64,000 bases of DNA from assembly GCF_963966145.1 (NCBI RefSeq), contig NC_091048.1, forward strand, positions 13,516,001 to 13,580,000. Reading direction: 5' to 3'. Both the position numbers and the translations under genes were made by a program. Numbering within the stretch: the stretch's first letter is position 1; every line of letters begins with the position of its first letter. The notes below the pieces were generated by a model. That model saw only the letters and a list, made by a program, of their open reading frames with translations. It was not told where the DNA came from and ran no database searches. Source of the stretch: Tenebrio molitor. Lineage: Eukaryota > Arthropoda > Insecta > Coleoptera > Tenebrionidae. Positions 35,699 to 44,868 of the stretch are shown here, piece by piece.

Positions 35699-36130
35699 CT
35701 GGTTTGTCACATTAACAGGTTCTTCCACTGTGTTTTCTTCTTGGGCTTCTTTATCTAAATCATCTTCTTCCACATTGCTTTGTCCTTCCCGTTGTGTTTC
35801 TTGTTCAACAGTAAAATATAATAATGGATAATACCATAATCGGGGTTCATACACGTCGTCTGATCCCATGCCACTATGTGTACCTTCTTTGACTTTCTTC
35901 ATCTCTCGTCTGAAGGCGGTGCGTAGTGTATTAATTTTTTTAATAACCATCTCTTTATTGGCTTCAGGTTCAATTTCTTTCAATTTTGCAACTAATTTTT
36001 CGTATGCTTCATTTCTTAAATTTCTGTTGCTGTATTGTTTACTTTTTATTCGCCATAAACAAGGGAATTCTCTGTACATGTTAATAAATTCTTCGATGAA
36101 TTGTTTGGAATAATTTCGCAAATCAATCAT
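35699..36130 (-). CDS. HarbB MADF protein, first exon
   Basis: Starts MIDLRNYSKQF at 36130. 144 codons carry a MADF (Adf-1-type MYB/SANT-like) DNA-binding domain with FIEEFINMYREFPCLW, YSNRNLRNEAYEKL and VYEPRLWYYPLLYF. The exon ends in a clean donor (CAG|GTAAGG) in phase 0; the open frame runs on into the intron only by chance. The partner exon is at 40869-41237 because of the permutation. In Harbinger elements the MADF/MYB-like protein binds the element and helps deliver the transposase. Unlike HarbA, the intron between MYR and the next codons is absent here. Confidence 0.82.
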
Positions 36131-36535
36131 TGTAGTAGCTGTGTAAACAACACTGCACGAAAACCAAACCTGAATGCCTATTGCCCTATTGTTCTCGTTG
36201 ATGCGCATGTCCTTGGACAGTAAATACGCTTAAAAATCTAACTCTCCAGATTCTTCGCAAAATGATTGTATGATTTGTTTCTACCAACATATCTCCACGC
36301 TACACCAATTATTGGTTTGCCCAAACAGATTTATGCAAATATCTCCACTAAGATGTTCTAACATGTAGGACCATGTTTTGTTGATGATACAATTATTAGG
36401 AAACATATATGTCAAACATTTTAAAGTTGCTTAGACTTGTTGGTCAACCCTGTTTGCACAAACAACTTTGCAAAAACATAATTAAACGTGTAGTAGCGAC
36501 TCATGTATGTGCATACAACTTACTGAAACATGTAA
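36131..36535. other. HarbB subterminal region up to the HarbA insertion
   Basis: AT-rich, no ORF. It contains TGCATACAA/TTGTATGCA-like short motifs repeated in both Harbinger copies (36250-36530), possibly transposase-binding sites. It ends in the TAA target site (36533-36535) of HarbA. Confidence 0.5.
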
Positions 36536-36901
36536 AGGCCCCTATACACCTAGCGTTTTGTTTGCAGGACTTGCTTGCGCATGCAAGTATGTGATACAAG
36601 TTTGTCAGAAACACACACTTTCTGGCATGTTTATCAAACTTGATTGCGTAAATTCGTATGAGATACAAGTCTTGTCCACACACGAGTGAAAATTTGTATG
36701 ACAGCACACGGTTTGCTCAAACAAAATTTAGTAAAATCACAGTGAGTGACCGATTTTTGTCTGTCGCGATGTATGTTCATACAAATATAAGTCTATCAAA
36801 CGTGTTTGATATTTTTGCGGTGCGGCTTAACTTCGAGTTCAGTCGGTGAACATCGATACAGTTTCTAGAGAAACAAACACTGATTTTTGTAAAAAATCAA
36901 G

Positions 36902-39625
36902 ATGAGTGACATTAGAAATTATAGTCGGAAATTCATCGAAGAGTTTATACAGTTGTACAGGTATGTATGTTTTATTGATTAAGCAGTTTCTTTGCTTTTG
37001 ATTAAAAAGCAAAAAGAAATTAAGTAGGTACCTATTTGAAATGATAGCACAGAATTAAAGACATGAAAATTTATTTTCCTAGCTGACTTATAATAATTTA
37101 ATAGTATATACACGTTTATAACTTTTTAGATTGTCTCCGAGTCTATGGAAAGTTAAAAGTAAGGACTATAGTAACCGGAATCTGCGAAATGAGGCTTACG
37201 AGAAATTGATAAGTAAGCTAAAAGAAATTGAACCTACTGCTGATAGAGACATGGTGATCAGAAAAATTAATTCTCTGCGTTCTGCTTTCCGGCGAGAGTT
37301 AAAAAAAGTGAAAGATTGTACACACTCCGGCATGTCCAGTGAACAAGTTTACGAGCCACATTTGTGGTATTTTGATTTGCTATCTTTTACGGTTGACCAA
37401 GAAACTCCACGAAAAGGAAAAAGTTCAATGGATTCCGACAATGAGGATAATGAGACGGAGGTATGTATCTTTCTATTTTATTTGCATTTTTACGCATAAT
37501 AGAAATGGGTATTATAAAATTTTAAGTTAGTGTTGTACCATTCGGTCTTGAAATAATACCTTTTTCTAATCATATTAAGAAATGTGTACTTTTCCGTTAC
37601 GTTTTTAATTGAGAAAGTTGTCATTTTTTCAACTGTGGAGAAAATTGGTCCAGTCCGTGGAGAAAATTTTTGTCTTAGACCAATGAGATGACTAGATTTT
37701 ACTTTCTCAACGGATAGTATCTATCACCACCGTAACGATTATACGGCGGTCCATTGTTTTCTAAAAAATAGTTAACATTGACATTTGTCATCGAATCTGT
37801 TTTCTCAGAAATATCAACAAGAAAATGGAAATTGTGGATGATCTAGAGAATTGTACGCCACCAGAAGTACAAGAGAATGCTACCGGAAGCTGAAAAGTAT
37901 ACTGGACACAGTTTCAGGAGATCATCAGCTACAATACTAGTAAATGCAGGTGCCGATATAACCGCTTTAAAAAGACACGGTGGCTGGAAGTCCACAACGG
38001 TAGCCGAAGGTTATATAGACACGTCCATGAATAACAAGATGGACTCAGCGAACAAAATCATCAATGCAGTTCAAGCTTCCAGCAGCCCAGCAGCAGTGTA
38101 CTAAACACAACGAAGAATAAAGAAATAACAAAAAAAAAAATGTTGATGTAAAATCGCTTCCCTTTGCTATTGTTAATTATGCCACGGTTAATGTATACAT
38201 ATGTACATAATAAAACGTAGAAATAAAAAATATATAATTATTTACTCAATTATCAATATGATTAGCAAAAGTATAGTATTTAACTCGTGAGAATTGGCCA
38301 TTTCCATTCGAATGACTTACTCCACTCGCCTACGGCTCGTGGTCGCAAATTTCATTCTCATGGAAATGGCCAACTTTCTCACTCGTTGAATAATATACTA
38401 TTCCTTCATTCATAAAATATCGTTTAAGATGATCTCTGATAGATTTTGCTTCCAAGGGTGCATTTCTGCCTCTTGTTATTTCTAGTGGTACCAAATGTTG
38501 AGGTTCAGTTCGCCATGCGCCTTCAATTATTGTTCCACTTTCAATGTTTTCAGAATCGATGAGTTGGGGTGGGGAGTACGTACTTCTTGCATTTTCACGT
38601 AAAAAATTGTGTAGGGCACAACATACTAAAACTATTGTCTCAACCTTGTCCGGCTTCAAATTAATGGCGGTATGAAAAATTCTAAAACGCGAAGATAATA
38701 TTCCGAAAGCATTTTCGACGACCCGCCGTGCCCTTGACAATCTATAGTTAAAAATTTTTTCTTCATATGCCAGCGTGCGATGACTAAAGGGTTTCATAAT
38801 GTTGTTACTCAAGGCAAATGCATCGTCTCCTAGAAAGACCCGTGGAATCTCCCTATTATCTCTACTCCTTGGTAGAGGTTCACTGTTAGGAAGTTTTAAA
38901 TTGGAATTTTGTAGTTTGTTGTAAAACGTTGTTTGTTCAATAACACCACCATCCGACACTCGTCCATTGACACCCACATCTACCATCAAAAATTTGTAAT
39001 TAGCATCTACGCAATGAGGAAAATTCCAAACTTCTTGAAAATCCGTCTCTATTTTTAACCATTCCTGTTCTGTTCGTGGAAACTAAAATAAAAAATGATG
39101 TTTCAGGAAATCGCAAATTTTGAAGAAGACTCTACGGTGAGTGATAAAAACGAAGAAAATCAACCATCAATCGATCCGTTCACTCAGCACTCAACGACAA
39201 ACCAAATAAAACCAAATAAAAGATGTTTAAAAAGGAAAAATACAGGACAAGAGGAGAGAACTAATAAGGAGAGACTTCTTGGTTTAGCCTGTGAAACTTT
39301 AACTCAAAACAAAAGCAATGACCGGTGTGAAATATTTGGTAGCAATGTTGCTGTTAAGCTGAAAGTGATGTCTCGCGAACAGCAGCTATTAGCAGAGAAA
39401 ATTATATCAGAAGTGTTGTTCTACGGAGAACTTGGACAATTAACACTTCACACTGTCAAAATGATACCAAATGTTCTTTCACCTGATTCACAATTGCTCT
39501 CACGTACACCATCGTCATTATCATCCCCCTCGATGGTTTATTATCCACAACAAACTTCGCCGGATATTCCTTCGCCGAAAATATATACTCAACTTCATAA
39601 TTATAATACTGATAACATTATGTAA
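36902..39625 (+). CDS. HarbA MADF-BESS protein, three exons, intact
   Basis: Proposed exons are 36902-36960, 37130-37460 and 39107-39625 (302 aa). Donors are CAG|GTATGT and GAG|GTATGT; acceptors are TTTTTAG| and TTTCAG|. Joining keeps the frame: MSDIRNYSRKFIEEFIQLYR, then LSPSLWKVKSKDYSNRN, then EIANFEEDSTVSD. The first two exons make a MADF domain. The last has a basic stretch (KRCLKRKN) and a BESS-like helix (REQQLLAEKIISEVLFYGEL). The protein is likely the element's DNA-binding accessory factor. The second intron (1646 bp) contains transposase exon 2 on the opposite strand. The exons are read from motif continuity and splice consensus; no transcript was seen. Confidence 0.82.
37830..38104 (+). 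pseudogene. Crypton-like tyrosine recombinase, C-terminal fragment
   Basis: The frame includes YTGHSFRRSSATILVNAG, then ITALKRHGGWKSTTVAEGYI. The H-x-x-R box (GHSFRR), the HGGW box and the nucleophile-type Tyr (AEGY) are the C-terminal catalytic signature of tyrosine recombinases. Insect Crypton-like proteins end this way. The N-terminal half and the first catalytic Arg are missing, so it is a fragment lodged in the HarbA MADF intron. A related N-terminal fragment is at 50986-51440. Confidence 0.72.
38265..38405. repeat. Foldback sequence with GC-rich centre
   Basis: Arms reading ATAGTATT...TTGGCCATTTCCAT (38273-38310) and the reverse (38350-38402) are imperfect complements. The loop contains CTCGCCTACGGCTCGTGG. 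It overlaps the 3' end of the HarbA transposase and replaces its expected tail. A look-alike is at 51609-51726. Confidence 0.7.
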
Positions 39626-40100
39626 TACTAATATTCATTGTAATAAGATATAATAAACAGTTTACCTTCATGTATTCATTCTTCAGTACTGAATAAATAG
39701 CTTTGCACGTTTCGGGAATAATTTTGCCAAGTGCCTGTGGAGAAATTATCGCAGAAAATTTAAGGTCTTCATATGATCGTCCAGTGGCCAAAAAACGAAT
39801 TGTTACTGCTAACCGTTCTTCAGCTGTAATAGCTGCCCTCAGAACTGTATCCTCTTTCTCGATAAGAGGTCTAACTTTTTCTAACAAAATCATAAAGTTG
39901 TCTTCAGACATCCTCAAGTAGTTAAAATAATCTTGAGACGAACTTCGTAGCTCTTTTATTAATTCTATATGTGATAATCTACTTCTCTGCAATAGCCACT
40001 CTTTACACCACACTTTACGTTTCTTCTTTTTCGGCTGTTCATCAGTTAATTCTGCTATTATTACAGCAACACAAGCGAGCTTGACGTTCTCGTCACACAT
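38330..40100 (-). pseudogene. HarbA Harbinger transposase, first catalytic Asp deleted
   Basis: Exon 1 runs 40100 to 39666 (MCDENVKLACV start, donor AAG|GTAAAC, 145 codons). Exon 2 runs 39082 to 38330 (acceptor TTTTAG|, phase 0). It has the family N-terminal features (KKKKRKVWCKEWLL, RFLATGRSYEDLKF, ISPQALGKIIPETC). The second Asp (LGDDAFAL) and the Glu (VVENAFGIL) are present. But NFPHC joins directly to VDANYKFLMVDVG, so roughly 35 codons with the first Asp (the IDGKH box) are missing, in frame. The C-terminus runs into a foldback sequence and ends abnormally. Binding could survive, but catalysis should not. Confidence 0.88.
39083..39106. promoter_or_regulatory. Bidirectional splice acceptor shared by two opposed genes (HarbA)
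   Basis: These 24 bases end CAG on plus (MADF exon 3 starts at 39107) and end TAG on minus (transposase exon 2 starts at 39082). Each strand offers a short T-rich tract before its AG. The two exons on opposite strands are thus separated only by this segment. Inferred from frame continuity on both sides. Confidence 0.7.
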
Positions 40101-40357
40101 GTTTGCTGAAAGTGACAGCTCCTGGGTGTGTGGTCGAGTTTTTAATATTAAAAAATCCACTTGTCTTTACATACAAAATAAAGTACCAAGAACATATATT
40201 AGACACACACTTAACAGCATGCATGAATACAATGTTAGTACTATACATGTGTTTTATCAAATCCTGTAGTATGTGATCAATGATCATAATATGTATTGGA
40301 AACATGAATGCGCATACAAGTACTGCAAACAAAACGCTAGGTGTATAGGGCCCTTAA

Positions 40358-40457
40358 GTCATCTTTGTTTTGACATCTAGTCTCTCACTAATTTTGTATG
40401 TATGATTTGTTTGTACAGTCAACTTCATAAAACTTGAATGTACGTCTAGGGGCCCCT
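40358..40457. mobile_element. HarbB right terminal segment
   Basis: Continues 36131-36532 once HarbA is removed. It ends ...CTAGGGGCCCCT at 40457, whose reverse begins AGGGGCCCCTAGACG and resembles the HarbA terminus. It is followed by TTA (40458-40460), a Harbinger-type target site. Confidence 0.7.
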
Positions 40458-40460
40458 TTA

Positions 40461-40796
40461 GAGCTTGTGCCAACTCTCATGATCGATGACCTTGACAAAA
40501 GCTGCGCGAAGGCGGAGACCAATTGTGATAAGTGAAACGTAAAAACGTCGGTCGTTTAGTTCAAATTTTCAGGGTGACGGCAAATTTGCATTTTACACTG
40601 TTCAAGGATTTGGATTAGATGTCCGACATTATCTAAGGACTTGTCGGCTTTTCGCGAAATAAATATCAACATAAATTAGCTCACAAATCTGTAAAGCGTG
40701 ACAAAATGGTACCGATGTTTTTAGTTCGAGTAGTACAGACGCTTCGGTACGCATTTTGGTTTCTGCGTCATCGATCATGAGAGTTGGCACGAGCTC
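40461..40796. mobile_element. MITE with about 30-bp terminal inverted repeats
   Basis: Both ends read GAGCTYGTGCCAACTC inward, continuing CATGATCGATGAC. TA flanks both sides (40459-40460 and 40797-40798). It is 336 bp without an ORF and inserted into the TTA next to the HarbB terminus. Confidence 0.85.
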
Positions 40797-40868
40797 TACC
40801 TATATTATTCTCTACCGTGCCTCTAATGCATTGAAAGTGATGCCAATCGTTCCTTCTCCAGCAACCTT

Positions 40869-41237
40869 TTATGACCGCGAACGTCCTTGAACGGCCCACC
40901 GGGTATCGCATCGCTTTGGCGCCAGTGGCGTTTGTTGCACATTCAAATGTTGCATATTAGTGGTAAATTGTGCAGCTGATTGTAAAGTTAATTGGTCCAG
41001 TTCTCCGTAAAATAATGTTTCATTTATAATTTTTTGTGCTATAAGTTTTTGCCTTTTAGTCATATTTCTTAAAGTATTTCCAACATGATGGCCGAAAATA
41101 GTAAACTCATCTTCTGGCTCCTTCTGCAGGGTTTTGTAAGCCATATTTAGGACTGTGTCTCGACATAGTTCTTGTGATTTCCTCTTTTTCATGGCTGGCA
41201 TGTGACCAGGGATAGCCTTATTTCTTTCTTCTGTTTC
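40869..41237 (-). CDS. HarbB MADF protein, BESS exon (displaced and truncated)
   Basis: After a minus-strand acceptor (TTTTAG| at 41238-41240), the frame reads ETEERNKAIPG, a basic run MKKRKSQ, then a BESS-like helix (TKRQKLIAQKIINETLFYGEL). It aligns with HarbA exon 3. Phase 0 fits the donor at 35699. The tail after about 40960 (..QTPLAPKRCDTRW) does not resemble HarbA and probably reads into foreign DNA at a breakpoint. Confidence 0.72.
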   Translation of the reverse strand, partial: ETEERNKAIPGHMPAMKKRKSQELCRDTVLNMAYKTLQKEPEDEFTIFGHHVGNTLRNMTKRQKLIAQKIINETLFYGELDQLTLQSAAQFTTNMQHLNVQQTPLAPKRCDTRWAVQGRSRS

Positions 41238-41258
41238 CTAAAACAATTTTTGTTTCAG
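41238..41258. promoter_or_regulatory. Bidirectional splice acceptor shared by two opposed genes (HarbB)
   Basis: These 21 bases are close to palindromic: plus ends TTTGTTTCAG before the transposase exon (41259), minus ends TTGTTTTAG before the BESS exon (41237). The position relative to both genes is the same as in HarbA. Confidence 0.72.
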
Positions 41259-41918
41259 TTTCCACGATCTGAAGAGGAGTGGATGCAAATTGAAAGAGAT
41301 TTTGAACAATCATGGAATTTTCCTCATTGTTGTGGAGCTTGTCAATATAATCCCACCTCCTAATAGTGGAAGTTATTTTTATAATTACAAGGGTGCTCAT
41401 AGTATTGTTATGTTGGCTCTAGTAAATGCCAATTATGAATTCATAATGGTACACGTTGGGACAAACGGAAGAGTTTCGGATGGTGGTGTTATCGAAAACA
41501 CAGAATTTCATAGGAAACTAATTTCAAATCAGTTACATCTGCCACCTGAGTCTCCATTGTCTCATGCTGTAGATACTACACCTCTGCCTTACGTGTTTGT
41601 TGCCGATGACGCGTTTGCGTTAACAAGACATTTAATGAAACCTTTTTCGAAAAATAATTTAACAAAACATGAACGTATATTTAACCATCGTTTATCTCGA
41701 GCCAGACCCATTGTGGAAAATGCATTTGGAATTTTAGCAGCTCGGTTTCGTATATTCCACACAACAATTAATCTAAAGCCTGAAACTGTTGAAAATATTG
41801 TATTGGCTAGTTGCTGTTTGCATAATTTTTTACGCTGTACTGCTAGACAGAATTACACTCCTCCACACAGTTTAGATTCCGAAAACACTGAGGACGGTAG
41901 TATTACACAAGGAGATTG
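41259..41918 (+). pseudogene. HarbB Harbinger transposase, main exon, frameshifted at the first Asp
   Basis: The exon begins FPRSEEEWMQIERDFEQSWNFPHCCGA, as in HarbA. About 14 nt are then lost exactly where the IDGKH box (first Asp) belongs, shifting the frame. The rest is open in the next frame: NIIPPPNSGSYFYNYKGAHS, VADDAFAL (second Asp), VVENAFGIL (Glu) and GSITQGD. It is cut by the LTR at 41918; its end is at 35443-35588. The first exon (N-terminal domain seen in HarbA) is missing from the window. Confidence 0.85.
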
Positions 41919-42095
41919 TGTCGCCAGACAAGTCTTTTTTGTAAAAGTGCGACGAAGAATTTCGTCGAATTTATTGGTGAGGGGTGAGGAATAAAAAGGG
42001 GAAGAAGAAAAAAAATGCAGTCTGTCTTTTGTTTGAGGAGCGACTCGGAGAGCGATGTGTTCTGATTGATGTCTCACAAGCCACTGATTGACAGC
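41919..42095 (-). mobile_element. Gypsy LTR3, left piece
   Basis: TGTCGCC to GATTGACAGC, interrupted by LINE copy 2, resuming at 46374. Preceded by ATTG. It shares ATGTGTTCTG with LTR1, where LTR2 has ATGTGTCCTG. Confidence 0.93.
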
Positions 42096-42198
42096 CGGAT
42101 CTAGCTGATTGGTCTATGAAGCAGTTGGAATTTTTTGTTCCTTGGCTTCCTAATTGTTGGTGATTTTTACTTGTTGTGACTCTTTATGTTGTCCCTTT

Positions 42199-44856
42199 TT
42201 AGGGAGTGATGGTTATTTTTCGCAGTTCCGCGTTGGGGTGGTTTTTTATCTTTTCTTGTAGTTTGATTTTCATGTTTTGTATGTGTACTTTGATTGGTTC
42301 TGTTTTTGTTTCCCTTTGAATTTGTGTATTCCTCATGTATGGTGGTGCGTCCAGTGCTCTTCTGAGGTATGCATTTTGTATTTGTTCTATGATTTTTAAG
42401 TTGGATTTGGCTGTCGTGGACCATATTTCTGCTCCGTATGTGATCACTGGTCTTATGATTTGCTTATATATCAGGATTTTGTTGTGTTTGTTGAGTGTGC
42501 TTTTTCTGTTTGTGAGTGGGTATAGTGCTGCAATTATTTGTTTCGCTTTTTTGGCTGTTTCTCTTATGTGGTGTGTGTATTTTAGTTTTCTGTCCAGGTG
42601 AATTCCTAGATATTTCGTTTTTTCTGTCCATTGTAGTTGCATGTTTTTGATTTGAAGGTTAGTTTTTGTTTTCTTGGTCTTGACTCCGTGCAAGATTGCT
42701 ACAGTCTTAGTCGGGTTGATGCTGATTCTCCATGTGTCAAACCAGTTTGTCATTGTGTTTACTGCTTTCTGTAGAATTTTAGCTGCTCTGTTTGGATTGA
42801 TCGATGTGGCTGTGATGGCTGTGTCGTCTGCAAAGAGTGCTATTGAGGTCCTGTCTGGTAGTTGGGGTAGATCTGCGGTGTAGATGCTGTAGAGGATGGG
42901 GCCTAGGATTGATCCTTGAGGGACTCCTGCGTATGCTGTTTTTGTTGATGAAAGTTTCTTGTTGATTTTGATCTGGAATGTTCTTCCTTGTAGGTAGTGT
43001 GATATGAGTTGCGTGAGTGGGGTTGAAACTTTGAATTTGGTTAGTTTGTATATGAGAGCTGCGTGCCATACTCTGTCGAAGGCTTTTTCTACGTCTAGGT
43101 ATATGGCGGCCGTTGCTTGGTGTTTGTTCCAGTCGTTTTTGATTTTCTCGGTTAGTTTTGTCAGTTGTAGTGTTGTGCTGTGTTCGGCGCGGAATCCGAA
43201 TTGTTCTGGGGGAATGATGCTGAGTTTTTGGATTTCTTCCTTCAGGTGCTTCAATATGATTTTTTCTGTTACTTTTCCCATGGTGTTGAGAAGGCTGATG
43301 GGTCTGTATGATGTTGGGTTGTTTGTTGGTTTTCCTTTTTTGTGAATCAGTATTATGTGTGATTTTTTCCAGTCCTTGGGGAAGTGTCTGTGTTTGAAGA
43401 TTGCATTTATGATTTCTGTCAACTTAGTTATCGCCTGTTCGTTTAGCTGTTTTAACATTTTGTTGGTTATTTCGTCTGGTCCTGGTGCTTTTTTCGGTGG
43501 TAGATTTTGTATGATTTGGTTTATTTCTTCGGTAGTGGTTGTTGGAATTGGTGTTGTTGGTATGGTTCTTTCGAGGTTGTAGATGGCTGTGTGGATTTCT
43601 ATGTCCTTTGTTTGTGATAAGGTGTTTGCTTGATTTGGTGTGAACTGTTCTTCGAAGGTTTCGGCTATCATTTCGAGTTTGTCTTCGTCTGTGATTGCGG
43701 TTCTGTTTTGCTTTTCGAGAGGTGGTATTGTTTGATGGGGGGTTTGTTTGAGTTTTTTCGTTAGTCTCCATAGTGAGTTGTCCTCGATTTTTGTGTTTTC
43801 GAGTAATGTTGTCCACTTTTTGTTGCTGTGTTCTCGTAGCGCTTGTTTTAGTTCATTTGCTGCTCTGTTTAAGTGTGTTTTGTCGTTTGGGTCTAGCGTG
43901 CGGTGGTACCTCCTCCTAGCTTTGTTCTTTGTTTGTATTAGCTTTTGGATGTGTTGTGGTAGTAATTGTTTGGGTTGTATTTCCTTGACGTATGTGGCTT
44001 GTTCGTATGCTTGTTTGATGTCTATTTCTAGTTGTTTAACTGCGTTTTCTATTTCTTGCGGGTTGTTTATTGGTGAGTTTGTTGTTTTGATTGTTTCTTG
44101 GAATTGTTTCCAGTTTGTCCATGATTTTGTGATTTTGTCCTGTTTGATTGGCCGGTTTAGCGTAATTATTACTGGCGAGTGGTCTGAGCTTAGTTCTTCT
44201 ACTGTTTGTAGGTGGTAGTAGTTATTAATGTTTTTTACTATGGCTATGTCGATGACGTCGCTGCCTTCTTCGTAGTGGTGAGTGGGATCTTCTGGTCCTA
44301 TTGCTTCCATGTTGTTTGAGGTTATGAAATGATGTAGTGTCTTTCCTCTTGGACAGTTCCTTTTGCTGTTCCAGTGTTTGTTCCTGGCATTGAGGTCGCC
44401 TGCTGCTATCGTGTCCTTGTTTTCGTTTTTTATGGAGTCGAAGTCTGTTTGGTGGAATTCTTTCTTTGGTGGGTAATATAATGAGTATAGGTGTAGTTCT
44501 CCTCTGTCGGTTTCTACGCTGAGTCCTGTTACTTCCAATGCTTTCGTTGTTGGTGTGGGGAGTAGATGGTGTTTGATGAGTCGGTTTATTATTATTGCTG
44601 TTCCTCCTCCTTTTTGGTTTTCTCTGTCGTTTCTGTAGATTTGGTGGTTAGGTAGATTGAGTTTGCGGTGGGGTTTTAGATGTGTTTCTTGGACTAGTAC
44701 TGCGTCTATTTTGTATTTTTGTATAAAGTATTCCAGTTCTTGTTTTTTGTTGCTTATAGCATTTGCGTTCCAGTAAGCTATTTTGATAGTGTTCTTCTTT
44801 ATTCTTTGCATTATTTGCGTTGTGGTGTTTGTTCTTGCTTTGGGTTTAAGGTTCAT
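42199..44856 (-). CDS. LINE ORF2 (endonuclease-reverse transcriptase), copy 2, intact
   Basis: 885 aa without a stop. The N-terminal APE endonuclease has YWNANAI (N30), QETHL (E57), GDLNARNKHW and SSDHSPVII. The reverse transcriptase has TSYRPISLLNTMGKV, FRAEHSTTLQLTKL, YLDVEKAFDRVW, GVPQGSILGP and FADDTA (about residues 674-679). A C-terminal region ends in an alpha-helical tail with no RNase H seen. This layout and length fit the Jockey clade. The enzyme nicks target DNA and copies the LINE RNA there. It is the only full-length RT ORF in the window. Confidence 0.94.
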   Translation of the reverse strand: MNLKPKARTNTTTQIMQRIKKNTIKIAYWNANAISNKKQELEYFIQKYKIDAVLVQETHLKPHRKLNLPNHQIYRNDRENQKGGGTAIIINRLIKHHLLPTPTTKALEVTGLSVETDRGELHLYSLYYPPKKEFHQTDFDSIKNENKDTIAAGDLNARNKHWNSKRNCPRGKTLHHFITSNNMEAIGPEDPTHHYEEGSDVIDIAIVKNINNYYHLQTVEELSSDHSPVIITLNRPIKQDKITKSWTNWKQFQETIKTTNSPINNPQEIENAVKQLEIDIKQAYEQATYVKEIQPKQLLPQHIQKLIQTKNKARRRYHRTLDPNDKTHLNRAANELKQALREHSNKKWTTLLENTKIEDNSLWRLTKKLKQTPHQTIPPLEKQNRTAITDEDKLEMIAETFEEQFTPNQANTLSQTKDIEIHTAIYNLERTIPTTPIPTTTTEEINQIIQNLPPKKAPGPDEITNKMLKQLNEQAITKLTEIINAIFKHRHFPKDWKKSHIILIHKKGKPTNNPTSYRPISLLNTMGKVTEKIILKHLKEEIQKLSIIPPEQFGFRAEHSTTLQLTKLTEKIKNDWNKHQATAAIYLDVEKAFDRVWHAALIYKLTKFKVSTPLTQLISHYLQGRTFQIKINKKLSSTKTAYAGVPQGSILGPILYSIYTADLPQLPDRTSIALFADDTAITATSINPNRAAKILQKAVNTMTNWFDTWRISINPTKTVAILHGVKTKKTKTNLQIKNMQLQWTEKTKYLGIHLDRKLKYTHHIRETAKKAKQIIAALYPLTNRKSTLNKHNKILIYKQIIRPVITYGAEIWSTTAKSNLKIIEQIQNAYLRRALDAPPYMRNTQIQRETKTEPIKVHIQNMKIKLQEKIKNHPNAELRKITITP

Positions 44857-44868
44857 TAATTGTTTGTA

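Larger units (their letters stand above)
36536..40354. mobile_element. HarbA: PIF/Harbinger transposon, 3819 bp, with two genes
   Basis: Terminal inverted repeats begin AGGCCCCTATACACC at the left and AGGGCCCTATACACC (reverse strand) at the right, and continue into CTAGCGTTTTGTTTGCAG. The 3-bp duplication TAA at 36533-36535 and 40355-40357 is typical of PIF/Harbinger. It encodes a MADF/BESS protein on plus and a transposase on minus, interlocked. It sits inside HarbB. Its large plus-strand intron also contains a Crypton-like fragment and a foldback sequence. Confidence 0.92.
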
